Below, in pieces: positions 18,028 through 26,616 of a stretch of 36,075 nucleotides of DNA (positions are counted from its first letter, which is position 1; each line of letters starts with the position of its first letter). A model generated the notes under the pieces. The model did not search any database, was not told the origin of the DNA, and saw only the letters and a list, made by a program, of their open reading frames with translations. The position numbers and the translations under genes are program-made. The stretch comes from an uncultured bacterium (GTDB lineage Bacteria; Bacteroidota; Ignavibacteria; Kapaibacteriales; UBA2268), in NCBI GenBank assembly GCA_937875295.1, contig CALLXS010000102.1, forward strand, positions 1-36,075, written 5' to 3'.

Positions 18028-18852
18028 ATGGAAAATAATATGAAGAAATTAATATTTGTTTTATTCATTGCTCTGCTCAGCTTTAATAACTTCTCTGCTT
18101 ATGCAGAAGACCCAGAAGTAGCTGCAAAGCCAGACCAAGAGCTTACAAAAAAACAAGCTGAAATCAGAATAACTGAATTTCAAGCTCGTATTAACGACCT
18201 AAAAACAACACAATCAAATCTTGATGGTGAAATTCAAAAACTAAGAAACGACTTAGACAGATTAGTTACAGCTGTAAAAGATTGTAATAAAGAATATTAT
18301 GAATTAGTAGGAGCTACCGAAGCGGATGTTGCCAATTTCCGCCAACAACTCGGCGTATTGGAAGGCAAAGTGCGTTCTATGGGAACTCTATCTAATGATG
18401 AATTAGCTGATAGAAGAAAAGAAGTCGAAGCTCTTGAAGCTGAATACATGGTTTTAAGAAATAATAAGATTGCTGTGCTTCCAGAATTTTACAATAGAAT
18501 TATCGATCTCGGTAATAATATTAAAGGATTGTACAGAGAACCATCTGTGAAAAAATATGTTGTAAAATCATGGGCTGAGAACAGAGATTGTTTGTGGAAT
18601 ATTGCTGGCAATATTGAAAATTATGGCGACCCATTCATGTGGCCAAAAATATGGCAAGCAAATACTGAAATTATCAGAAATCCTGATATTATTCACCCAG
18701 GTCAAGAATTAATTATACCAGCAAAATCACCTAAAACTGATGATGAAATAAAAGCTGAACGCAAATATTTCCGTCAAAAAAGAGCTGCTGCTGCAAGAGC
18801 TGCTGCTAAAGCTGCTGAAGCTGCAGGAAACGAAGCTGGCACAACTAATTAA
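18028..18852 (+). CDS. Periplasmic LysM-domain protein with coiled coil
   Basis: The protein has a signal peptide (MKKLIFVLFIALLSF, likely cleaved after AYA at residue 26); Met5 at 18040 is the likelier start. A coiled coil runs from about 38 to 120 and contains Cys86 in DCN. A helical linker follows. A LysM domain occupies about 174-232, with DCLWNIAG containing Cys188, then MWPKIWQAN, and ending PGQELIIP. LysM binds N-acetylglucosamine polymers such as peptidoglycan. The C-terminal 40 residues are Lys/Arg/Ala-rich. There is no lipobox or membrane anchor, so it is periplasmic. With the lipoprotein encoded 26 bases upstream it would link lipid-anchored coiled coil to peptidoglycan. Similar DCLW-type LysM proteins occur in FCB bacteria and spirochaetes, mostly uncharacterised. 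Transcription ends at the 18921 hairpin. Confidence 0.85.
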   Translation: MENNMKKLIFVLFIALLSFNNFSAYAEDPEVAAKPDQELTKKQAEIRITEFQARINDLKTTQSNLDGEIQKLRNDLDRLVTAVKDCNKEYYELVGATEADVANFRQQLGVLEGKVRSMGTLSNDELADRRKEVEALEAEYMVLRNNKIAVLPEFYNRIIDLGNNIKGLYREPSVKKYVVKSWAENRDCLWNIAGNIENYGDPFMWPKIWQANTEIIRNPDIIHPGQELIIPAKSPKTDDEIKAERKYFRQKRAAAARAAAKAAEAAGNEAGTTN

Positions 18853-18920
18853 TTTTGATAATTGAAATTGTTGATTATTTATTTTCATCTCTTTTAATTA
18901 ACAATTAATATTTACAAAGA

Positions 18921-18950
18921 AAAAGCTGTCTAATTTGCTAGACAGCTTTT
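18921..18950. terminator. Bidirectional terminator between LysM gene and lepA
   Basis: AAAAGCTGTCTA (18921-18932) pairs with TAGACAGCTTTT (18939-18950), a perfect 12-bp stem with a 6-base loop. It is followed by CTTTTT on the + strand and TTTCTTTG on the minus strand. It serves both convergent genes. Confidence 0.85.
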
Positions 18951-19011
18951 CTTTTTATAAAGTTAATTAATATAATTAATTAAAAGTTTTATTCCTTCAG
19001 TAATTTCTCAA

Positions 19012-19356
19012 CTAATCATTAATACTTAATACAGCTAAAAAGGCTTCTTGAGGCACTTCTACGCTACCTATCTGTTTCATACGTTTTTTACCTTCTTTTT
19101 GCTTTTCAAGTAGTTTTCTTTTACGTGAAATATCACCACCATAGCATTTTGCCGTTACATCTTTTCTTACAGCTTTTACAGTTGAGCGAGAAATAATTTT
19201 AGCACCTATTGCTGCTTGAATTGCCACTTCATACATTTGCTTAGGAATTAGCTCTTTTAATTTTGTGCAAAGCTTTTTGCCCCAATCATAAGATTTAGAT
19301 CTATGCACAATTGATGACAAGGCATCAACAATGTCTCCATTTAATAAAATATCCAT
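19012..19356 (-). CDS. lepA: LepA (EF4) C-terminal domain, separate reading frame
   Basis: These 114 residues are the end of elongation factor 4. The unique LepA C-terminal domain is recognised by AIQAAIGAKIISRSTVKA and KCYGGDISRKRKLLEKQ, followed by KEGKKRMKQIGSVEVPQEAFLAVL. The frame is -1 relative to the upstream 490-residue part and overlaps its end by 16 bases. Its ATG (19356-19354) falls exactly where the intact protein would continue, the expected junction being LVK-MDILLNG. A single extra A in the AAAA run at 19356-19359 would restore a 600-residue LepA, the normal length. It may be an assembly or sequencing indel, a real mutation, ribosomal slippage, or a separately translated domain. 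All conserved residues are intact, so the reading frame has not decayed. Confidence 0.9.
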   Translation of the reverse strand: MDILLNGDIVDALSSIVHRSKSYDWGKKLCTKLKELIPKQMYEVAIQAAIGAKIISRSTVKAVRKDVTAKCYGGDISRKRKLLEKQKEGKKRMKQIGSVEVPQEAFLAVLSIND

Positions 19357-20813
19357 TTTACTAAATCTTCAGCTCTATATTCATAAAATTCATAATCTAA
19401 TGAAGCATAACCGCGAGAAATAGATTTCAATTTATCATAAAAATCGAACACTACTTCTGCAAGAGGTAACTCAAATTTTAGATCTACTCTTTCTTGAGAT
19501 AAATACGATTGATTCACCATAATTGCTCTTCGTTCCATACAAAGTTTCATTATAGAACCCAAATATTCTGGTGGTGTAAGAATATCAGCTTTAATAAACG
19601 GTTCTTGAATTTCCTTTACTTGTCCAATTGGAGGTAATTGAGCCGGATTGTCTATAAATATCTCTTCGCCATTTGTTTTCACTACTTTATAGCGAACATT
19701 TGGCACAGTAGTTACTATTACCTGATTAAATTCTCTATCTAATCTTTCTTGAACAATTTCCATATGCAATAAACCTAAAAAACCGCATCTAAACCCAAAT
19801 CCAAGTGCTGATGATGATTCTGGTTCATAAGAAATTGCAGAATCGTTTAAAACTAGCTTTGCGAGAGCTTCACGAAGTGCTTCAAAATCATCGCTACTCG
19901 AGGGATAAATACCACTAAAGACCATCGGTTTTACTTCTTTAAATCCTGCAATTGGTTCAGTACATCCATTTTTAAAGTTAGTAATAGTATCGCCAACTTT
20001 TGTATCATTTAGGTTTCTTATTGAAGCAGTTAAATATCCTACATTTCCAGCTTTTAGCTCACGAGTTCTATACCGCTTCATATGCATAATTCCGATTTCT
20101 TCTACTTCATAAGTCATACCGGTAGCCATAAATGTTATTTTATCGCTTTCACGAATAATACCATCAAAGACTCTCATATTTACAATTACTCCCCTATATG
20201 CATCATAAATTGAATCATAAATCAATGCTTTAAGAGGTTTATTTTCGTCTCCAATTGGTGGTGGTACTTTTTTTACGATTGTCTCGAGTACTTCATCAAT
20301 GCCGATACCTTGTTTTGCAGATGTGTATAGGATATCACTTTCGTCGCAACCAATTAAATCCATTACTTCATGTTTCACTCTATCAATTGTAGTCGCTGCA
20401 GATGGCAAATCAATTTTATTAAGAACTGGAATAATTTCCAGATCGTTTTCTAAAGCTAAATACAGATTGCTAATAGTCTGAGCTTCTATCCCTTGAGTAG
20501 CATCTACAATTAATAAAGCTCCTTCGCAAGCAGCAATAGAGCGAGATACTTCATAAGTAAAATCAACATGTCCTGGAGTATCAATGAGATTTAATATATA
20601 TTCTTTGCCATCATTTGCTTTGTAGTTCATTTGAATTGCGTGGAGTTTAATAGTTATACCTCTCTCCTGCTCTAATGGATTATTATCGAGGATTTGATTT
20701 GTAACCATTTCTCTTTGAGTTACCCTACCTGTTTTTTCAAGTAATCTATCTGCTAATGTAGACTTTCCGTGGTCAATGTGTGCAATAATACAAAAATTTC
20801 TAAATTGCTGCAT
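19341..20813 (-). CDS. lepA: Elongation factor 4 (LepA), GTPase part, frameshifted before the C-terminal domain
   Basis: LepA is a ribosome-associated GTPase implicated in translation initiation and back-translocation. The 490 residues start normally with the G1 motif AHIDHGKS (11-18). RGITIK, DTPGH, NKID and SAK (G2-G5) follow, then domain II, the EF-G-like domains III and V, and the signature SALGFGFRCGFLGLLHMEIVQERL. At residue 486 the protein should continue into the C-terminal domain but instead ends in WIFY and a stop. The next frame begins at 19356. Codon AAA (19358-19356) lies in an A4 run where a one-base backward slip would give the full protein. hppA lies upstream, separated by a 14-bp hairpin. 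Start ATG at 20813 has no Shine-Dalgarno. Confidence 0.93.
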   Translation of the reverse strand: MQQFRNFCIIAHIDHGKSTLADRLLEKTGRVTQREMVTNQILDNNPLEQERGITIKLHAIQMNYKANDGKEYILNLIDTPGHVDFTYEVSRSIAACEGALLIVDATQGIEAQTISNLYLALENDLEIIPVLNKIDLPSAATTIDRVKHEVMDLIGCDESDILYTSAKQGIGIDEVLETIVKKVPPPIGDENKPLKALIYDSIYDAYRGVIVNMRVFDGIIRESDKITFMATGMTYEVEEIGIMHMKRYRTRELKAGNVGYLTASIRNLNDTKVGDTITNFKNGCTEPIAGFKEVKPMVFSGIYPSSSDDFEALREALAKLVLNDSAISYEPESSSALGFGFRCGFLGLLHMEIVQERLDREFNQVIVTTVPNVRYKVVKTNGEEIFIDNPAQLPPIGQVKEIQEPFIKADILTPPEYLGSIMKLCMERRAIMVNQSYLSQERVDLKFELPLAEVVFDFYDKLKSISRGYASLDYEFYEYRAEDLVKWIFY

Positions 20814-20912
20814 ATTTGATAATTTTAATTAAAATATAAGATTACAAATTTACTACTTTTTTAGCTAAAAATTATAATCATTATCTATTTAATTTCTTTG
20901 TTCGTGATAATA

Positions 20913-20948
20913 ATTTAGCCTCTTATCTTTTAAAATAAGAGGCTAAAT
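20913..20948 (-). terminator. Hairpin terminator after hppA
   Basis: ATTTAGCCTCTTAT (20913-20926) and ATAAGAGGCTAAAT (20935-20948) form a perfect 14-bp stem with an 8-base loop. It lies 64 bases past the hppA stop and 100 bases upstream of lepA. There is no long U tract (TATTATC follows), so termination may be partial and lepA might receive read-through. Confidence 0.6.
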
Positions 20949-21012
20949 ATAATGCTATATTATTTACTTAAATGATGGAAGTTAAAAATATTTTTCCAAA
21001 ATTTTTAATTTT

Positions 21013-23211
21013 TTATAACAAGCTAAATGATGCTGTCAAACCTGCCATAATAATTGCAACCATACTCATTAATTTAATTAAAATATTCAAAGAAGGTCCG
21101 GAAGTATCTTTAAATGGATCGCCTACAGTATCACCAACGACAGTAGCTTTATGCACTTCGCTACCTTTACCTCCTAAATTACCTTCTTCCACATATTTTT
21201 TTGCATTATCCCATGCACCACCAGAATTTGCCATAAATATTGCCATAACGAATCCGGTACTTAAACCACCAATAAGAAGTCCCATTACACCAGTTACACC
21301 AAAGAAAACACCAGTAAGCACAGGTGTAATAATTGCTAGCAGAGAAGGCAAAAGCATTGCTCTTTGAGCTCCTTTAGTTGAGATTTCTACGCATTTTGCA
21401 TAATCTGGAACCGCCTCACCTGTTAAAATTCCTTTTATTTCTCTAAATTGTCGTCTTACCTCTTCCACCATTGCTTGAGCTGCAGTACCGACTGCATTCA
21501 TAGTTAATCCGCAGAAAATAAAAGTCATCATTGCACCTAAAAACATACCGACCAATACTTTTGGATTCATTAAATGAATATTATAATACATCATAAAATC
21601 ATTAAATGAAGCTTTAGTTGTCTCCATCATTTGACCATCTATATTTAAAATATTTTGCCCTAATCTGATTAATGCAATTCTAATTTCTTCAATATAAGAA
21701 GCTAATAGAGCAAGACCAGTTAGTGCTGCTGAACCAATAGCGAAACCTTTTCCAGTAGCAGCAGTAGTATTTCCTAATGAATCAAGCGCGTCTGTTCTTT
21801 TCCTTACTTCTTCGCCCAATCCACACATTTCAGCATTACCTCCAGCATTATCAGCTATCGGACCATAAGCATCAGTAGCAAGAGTGATACCAAGAGTAGA
21901 AAGCATACCTACAGCTGAAATTCCTATACCATATAGCCCTGTAGAAATGTTTTCTAAATTTAAAGGAAATCCAGAAGCAAACATATAAGAGAAAATTACA
22001 CCTATTACAACTGCAATCACTGGAATAGAAGTCGAAATCATACCATTTCCTAATCCAGATATAATCACAGTTGCTGGACCGGTTTTCCCACTTAAAGCAA
22101 CTTTTTTTGTAGGGTTATATGATTGAGATGTAAAATATTCAGTAGATTGACCTATTACAATACCAACTAATAAGCCTATAATAACTGATATAGATAATCC
22201 AAACCAATTATCAATTCCAAGTAAATAAAGAATTGCAAATGTAGAGATAGCAATTAAAATACTACTTGTATTTACTCCAATTGATAATGAACGCAACAAA
22301 TTCTTCATATTTGCGCCCTCTTTAGTGCGAACTAAAAATATTCCAATAATTGAAAGCACTACCCCAACAGCAGCAATTAGCATTGGAGCTAAAATTGCTT
22401 TAGTTTGTTGTTCGATGCTTATAGTAGAAAATGCGGCTGCACCTAAAGCGGCAGTAGCTAATATAGAACCACAATATGATTCATATAAATCAGCTCCCAT
22501 TCCGGCTACGTCTCCTACATTATCTCCTACATTATCAGCAATAGTTGCTGGGTTTCTGTGGTCATCTTCAGGAATACCTGCTTCGACTTTTCCTACTAAA
22601 TCTGCTCCTACATCAGCAGCTTTAGTATAAATACCACCGCCAACTCTTGCAAATAGAGCTTGAGTAGAAGCACCCATACCGAAAGTAAGCATAGTGGTAG
22701 TAATGAATAAATTCTTATGAATTGGATCTAAATTCTCTACAAAAGTATTTAAAATCAAATACCATAAAGAAATGTCTAAAAGCCCTAATCCTACTACAAC
22801 TAAACCCATAACAGCACCACTCCTAAAAGCAATTTTAAGAGCACCATTCAAAGAATCTTTGGCAGCATTAGCAGTGCGTGCAGAGGCATAAGTAGCGGTT
22901 TTCATACCTAAGAAACCAGATAATCCAGAGAAGAAACCTCCGGTAAGGAATGCAAATGGTACCCAATTATTTTGCAATCCAAAATATGCCATAATTCCGA
23001 AGATTATAGCTAAAATGATAAAAACTATAGAAACAATTTTGTATTGTTGTTTGATATAGGACATTGCACCTTCGCGTACATACTGAGCTATACGCTTCAT
23101 TTCAACAGTTCCTTCGCTTGCTTTCATCATTTGCTTGAAGAAATAAAAAGCGAATAATAAAGCTAATAAAGATGCAATTGGTATAAACCAAAATATTGGT
23201 TGTATTTCCAT
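21013..23211 (-). CDS. hppA: Membrane-bound, K+-dependent ion-pumping pyrophosphatase
   Basis: This integral membrane enzyme couples hydrolysis of pyrophosphate to H+ or Na+ export (or the reverse). The 732 residues predict about 16 membrane segments. Pyrophosphate-binding motifs are present: DNVGDNVGDVAGMGADLYESY, the ADNAGGNAEM region, and the C-terminal DTVGDPFKDTSGPSLNI. In GNTTAATGKG the residues Ala484 and Gly487 occupy the positions that are Ala/Gly in K+-dependent and Lys/Thr in K+-independent enzymes, so this is the K+-dependent class. Whether it pumps Na+ or H+ cannot be settled by eye. No Shine-Dalgarno is seen. It is divergent from the carboxyltransferase gene, with a 245-base gap. 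Together with complex I it gives the cell two ion-translocating systems within 15 kb. Confidence 0.96.
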   Translation of the reverse strand: MEIQPIFWFIPIASLLALLFAFYFFKQMMKASEGTVEMKRIAQYVREGAMSYIKQQYKIVSIVFIILAIIFGIMAYFGLQNNWVPFAFLTGGFFSGLSGFLGMKTATYASARTANAAKDSLNGALKIAFRSGAVMGLVVVGLGLLDISLWYLILNTFVENLDPIHKNLFITTTMLTFGMGASTQALFARVGGGIYTKAADVGADLVGKVEAGIPEDDHRNPATIADNVGDNVGDVAGMGADLYESYCGSILATAALGAAAFSTISIEQQTKAILAPMLIAAVGVVLSIIGIFLVRTKEGANMKNLLRSLSIGVNTSSILIAISTFAILYLLGIDNWFGLSISVIIGLLVGIVIGQSTEYFTSQSYNPTKKVALSGKTGPATVIISGLGNGMISTSIPVIAVVIGVIFSYMFASGFPLNLENISTGLYGIGISAVGMLSTLGITLATDAYGPIADNAGGNAEMCGLGEEVRKRTDALDSLGNTTAATGKGFAIGSAALTGLALLASYIEEIRIALIRLGQNILNIDGQMMETTKASFNDFMMYYNIHLMNPKVLVGMFLGAMMTFIFCGLTMNAVGTAAQAMVEEVRRQFREIKGILTGEAVPDYAKCVEISTKGAQRAMLLPSLLAIITPVLTGVFFGVTGVMGLLIGGLSTGFVMAIFMANSGGAWDNAKKYVEEGNLGGKGSEVHKATVVGDTVGDPFKDTSGPSLNILIKLMSMVAIIMAGLTASFSLL

Positions 23212-23456
23212 AAAATTGCCAATAAAGTAATAATAAAAATAGTTAAGTTAGATAATAGAAGGATTACTTTCATTGTTATTGCATTTTTTTCACAATAATT
23301 ATTTATATTTCTCAAATAATAGTAATAATTTATTCGGTTAAATCAAATTTTTTCATTATTTTTATCGTCTGTAAATAAAATTAATTCTATTCGTTTATAT
23401 TAATATAGAAATATAATTATAAATTTATAAATGTTAAATTAAAATTGAGAAGTAAT

Positions 23457-24980
23457 ATGGCTAAAAAATTTATTGATATTATGGATACCTCAATGAGAGA
23501 CGGTTTCCAATCAGTATTTGGAGGAAGAGTAATTTTTGATGATTTCGCTCCTGTGATTCAAGCAGCACGTCACGTAGGAATTACTCATATGGAATTTGGC
23601 GGTGGCGCAAGATTTCAAGCTCCATTCTTTTATCTAAATGAAGACCCATTCGTAATTATGGATAAATTCCGCGAATTAGCTGGTCCTGATGCTAATTTAC
23701 AAACCTTATCTCGCGGTGTAAATACTGTGGCTTTAGACACATCACCAAAAGAAGTAGTTGAAATGCATGCTAAAATGTTCAAAAAGCATGGTACAACCAC
23801 AATTAGAAATTTCGATGCATTAAATGATGTGCAAAATTTAGTATATAGCGGTCAAATGATCCATAAGCACGGCTTAAAGCACGAAGTTGTTGTTACTTTA
23901 ATGGATTTACCTCCAGGAAGCAAGGGTGCTCATGATGCAGCATTCTATGAAAAAGTATTAAGACAAATTCTTGAAGCTGATATTCCTTATGATAGTGTTT
24001 GCTTTAAAGATGCAAGTGGTACTTCAAGCCCACAAAAAATATATGATACAATTAAAATGGCTAAGAAATTATTACCAGAAGGTACTCATGTAAGACTACA
24101 CTCTCACGAGACTGCTGGAGTTTCTATAGCTTGCTATACTGCTGCTCTTGAAGCTGGCGTCGATGGTCTTGATTGTGCTGTAGCTCCAGTTTCTGGTGGT
24201 ACTAGCCAACCAGACTTAATTATCATGATGCACGCTATCAAAGGCAAAAATTTTGATTTTGGTTTTGATATTGAAAAAGTAAGAATATATGAAGATGAAT
24301 TTAAACATGCTTTAAAAGATTACTTTTTCCCACCAGAAGCCACTCAAGTATCTCCTGCTATTGTATTTTCTCCAATGCCAGGTGGAGCTTTGACAGCTAA
24401 TACACAAATGATGAGAGATTTTAATATATTAGATAAATTCCCTCAAGTAATTAGAGAAATGGAAGAAGTTGTAGTAAAAGGCGGTTTTGGTACTTCTGTA
24501 ACTCCTGTATCTCAATTTTACTTCCAACAAGCATTTAATAATGTACAAGCTGGTAAATGGAAACAAATCGCTGATGGATACGGAAAAATGGTACTTGGAT
24601 ATTTTGGTAAAACTCCAGTAGCTCCAGATCCTGAAGTTGTTAAAATTGCTTCTGAACAATTAAAACTTAAACCAACTACTGAAAATCCTATTGATATTGC
24701 TGAAAGAGACGAAAAGAAATCAGCAAAATATTGGAAAAAAGTGCTTGAAGATGAAGGAATTCCAACTACTGAAGAAAATATATTTATTGCAGTTTCTGGT
24801 CAAACTAAGGGTATTGTATTCTTAAAAGGAAATGCAAAATGCGAAGTTCGTAAAGTAAGCGATAAAAAACCTGCTGCAAAAGTTTCAACTAAAGATATGA
24901 AAGTTGAAAGCACAAAATTAATGAGAGTAAGTCTCAACAATAAAGCTGTTGACGTAAAAGTTGAGACAATGGAAGATTAA
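23457..24980 (+). CDS. Biotin-dependent carboxyltransferase subunit (5S/PycB-like), no biotinyl domain
   Basis: This belongs to the TIM-barrel carboxyltransferase family of pyruvate carboxylase B, oxaloacetate decarboxylase alpha and transcarboxylase 5S. From the ATG at 23457 it has 507 residues. MDTSMRDGFQS carries Arg14, Asp15 and Gln18 of the active site. Lys184 in FKDASG is the metal-bridging lysine that is carbamylated in the family. HSHE (His215, His217) binds metal, and GGTSQP holds the catalytic Thr. The C-terminus stops at VSLNNKAVDVKVETMED, just where a biotinyl domain would begin, as in 5S. No MKM biotin motif is present, so the carrier must be a separate protein. The substrate is probably pyruvate/oxaloacetate. 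The MRDGFQS motif departs from the usual LRDAHQS. A start at TTG 23445 is possible but less likely. Confidence 0.88.
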   Translation: MAKKFIDIMDTSMRDGFQSVFGGRVIFDDFAPVIQAARHVGITHMEFGGGARFQAPFFYLNEDPFVIMDKFRELAGPDANLQTLSRGVNTVALDTSPKEVVEMHAKMFKKHGTTTIRNFDALNDVQNLVYSGQMIHKHGLKHEVVVTLMDLPPGSKGAHDAAFYEKVLRQILEADIPYDSVCFKDASGTSSPQKIYDTIKMAKKLLPEGTHVRLHSHETAGVSIACYTAALEAGVDGLDCAVAPVSGGTSQPDLIIMMHAIKGKNFDFGFDIEKVRIYEDEFKHALKDYFFPPEATQVSPAIVFSPMPGGALTANTQMMRDFNILDKFPQVIREMEEVVVKGGFGTSVTPVSQFYFQQAFNNVQAGKWKQIADGYGKMVLGYFGKTPVAPDPEVVKIASEQLKLKPTTENPIDIAERDEKKSAKYWKKVLEDEGIPTTEENIFIAVSGQTKGIVFLKGNAKCEVRKVSDKKPAAKVSTKDMKVESTKLMRVSLNNKAVDVKVETMED

Positions 24981-25009
24981 TCCATAAATTTACTTTTATC
25001 TAAAAAATA

Positions 25010-25033
25010 AAAAAGCTACCTATTAAAGGTAGC
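25010..25033. terminator. Bidirectional terminator between carboxyltransferase gene and nuoN
   Basis: AGCTACCT pairs with AGGTAGCT around a short ATTAA-type loop, flanked by A runs on the left and T runs on the right. The stem therefore has a U tract in either direction. It ends the + strand carboxyltransferase gene and the minus strand nuo operon. Confidence 0.85.
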
Positions 25034-25064
25034 TTTTTTTTTATAAAAAATATATTAAGTTATA

Positions 25065-26558
25065 TTATTTCAAGAAAAATATTGATGCAGATTGATTTGC
25101 CCATTCTAATATCGGTGAATAATAAACTAATAAAAATAATGTAGGGATTGCAAAAATTACTGTCAATGCAATTGAAGCAGGGCTAAAACTAAATTTTTCA
25201 CTGATTTCAGTATTTTTACCTCTTAAATACATATTTCTAAAGATTTTGAAATAATAAAAGACTGAAATTGCACTATTAATTACTGCTATTACTGTTAACC
25301 AAATCCATACACCACCTTTTTGAAGTGCTGCAGCGAAAATATAAAATTTTCCTAGAAAACCAGCTGTAGGCGGTATCCCTGCTAAAGAAACTAAAAATAT
25401 TACAAGTAATGCACCTAAAACCGGCATTTTGTATCCTAATCCATTATAATCATCGATATCTTCAGATTGAATTTTATTAGAAATTAGCATTACAACCATG
25501 AATGCACCAAGATTCATAAAAATATATGTGAATAAATAGAACATTATTGAAGAAATGCCGAGCTCATTCATAACGACTAAACCTATCAATATATATCCAG
25601 CATGTGCAATTGCTGAATATGCTAATATTCTTTTTACGTTGCTTTGCCAAAGAGCTGATAAATTACCTATTGTCATTGTAACTACTGATAACACAGCTAA
25701 TACTATTTGCCAATTTAAATATGGATCATTTGCAAAAATTAACATTGTAAAACGAATGAATCCTGCTAAACCTGCTATTTTTGATGCAACAGATAATAAT
25801 GCAGTGATTGTAACAGGAGAGCCTTCATATACGTCTGGAGTCCAAAAATGAAATGGTGCCATTGATATTTTATAACCAAACCCAGTAATAATTAATATTC
25901 CTGATGTAATCAATGGAAACATATCAATTTGTCCATTTGGAATTAATGTAGCTAAATCTGTCAAATTTAATGTACCTGAAGCTCCAAATAAAAGCGACAT
26001 TCCATAAATCATAACCCCTGAAGACACAGAACCATATATGACATATTTTAGAGAGGCTTCACTTGCTCTTTTAATTTCTTTTGTATAACCAGCTAAGACA
26101 TAAGATGAGAAACTCATCATTTCTATAGCTAAGTAAATCATAATTAAATTATTTGCACCGGATAATAAGAACATCCCAAAAGTCATTGCACAGATAAGAG
26201 AATAATACTCCCCTACTTTTCTTCCTTCACTATATAATTCTTCAGAAAAGAAAGACATTAAGCAAACACCTAGACTTGATATTAATATTAAATATTTAAA
26301 AAATACAGCAAAGGGATCAACAGCAATTAAATTAATAAAAGCATTCTCTTTTACACCGACTTGAGTAAAAAGAAGAATACCTGTGATAATAAAACCTATA
26401 CATACAGTATATCCAGCAATATTTCTATTTTTCTTAAATATTATATCCATAAATAGTGCTAATATAAAAGTTATTAATAGCGCTATCTCCGGTTTAAATA
26501 ATGCTACGCTAGTAGCTAAATGATTTTGAATGATATCTAATATATTTGCATCAAACAT
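25065..26558 (-). CDS. nuoN: NADH-quinone oxidoreductase subunit N
   Basis: NuoN is one of three antiporter-like membrane subunits that pump ions in complex I. The 497 residues predict about 14 membrane segments. The conserved glutamate of the fifth helix is Glu146 in IEMMSFSSYVLAGY, equivalent to Glu133 of E. coli. The motif APFHFWTPDVYEGSPVTITALLSVASKIAGL carries the lysine of TM8. It is the last gene of the nuo operon and ends at the bidirectional terminator. The gap to nuoM is 57 bases and holds a small hairpin. No Shine-Dalgarno is seen. Confidence 0.95.
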   Translation of the reverse strand: MFDANILDIIQNHLATSVALFKPEIALLITFILALFMDIIFKKNRNIAGYTVCIGFIITGILLFTQVGVKENAFINLIAVDPFAVFFKYLILISSLGVCLMSFFSEELYSEGRKVGEYYSLICAMTFGMFLLSGANNLIMIYLAIEMMSFSSYVLAGYTKEIKRASEASLKYVIYGSVSSGVMIYGMSLLFGASGTLNLTDLATLIPNGQIDMFPLITSGILIITGFGYKISMAPFHFWTPDVYEGSPVTITALLSVASKIAGLAGFIRFTMLIFANDPYLNWQIVLAVLSVVTMTIGNLSALWQSNVKRILAYSAIAHAGYILIGLVVMNELGISSIMFYLFTYIFMNLGAFMVVMLISNKIQSEDIDDYNGLGYKMPVLGALLVIFLVSLAGIPPTAGFLGKFYIFAAALQKGGVWIWLTVIAVINSAISVFYYFKIFRNMYLRGKNTEISEKFSFSPASIALTVIFAIPTLFLLVYYSPILEWANQSASIFFLK

Positions 26559-26592
26559 ATATTTATAACTCTTTTTTTATTTTAAATTAATT

Positions 26593-26616
26593 AGCAGATT
26601 TAACTCTCTATCTGCT
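26593..26616 (-). repeat. Small hairpin between nuoM and nuoN
   Basis: AGCAGAT (26593-26599) pairs with ATCTGCT (26610-26616), a 7-bp stem with a 10-base loop overlapping the nuoM stop codon. It lacks a U tract and may be a processing or attenuation site within the operon, or chance. Confidence 0.35.

Noticed and set aside
20972..21367. 131-codon + strand reading frame over the end of hppA
   Set aside because: It lies almost wholly opposite the hppA coding sequence and its composition follows that gene; no recognisable motif or ribosome binding site. It is a shadow frame.
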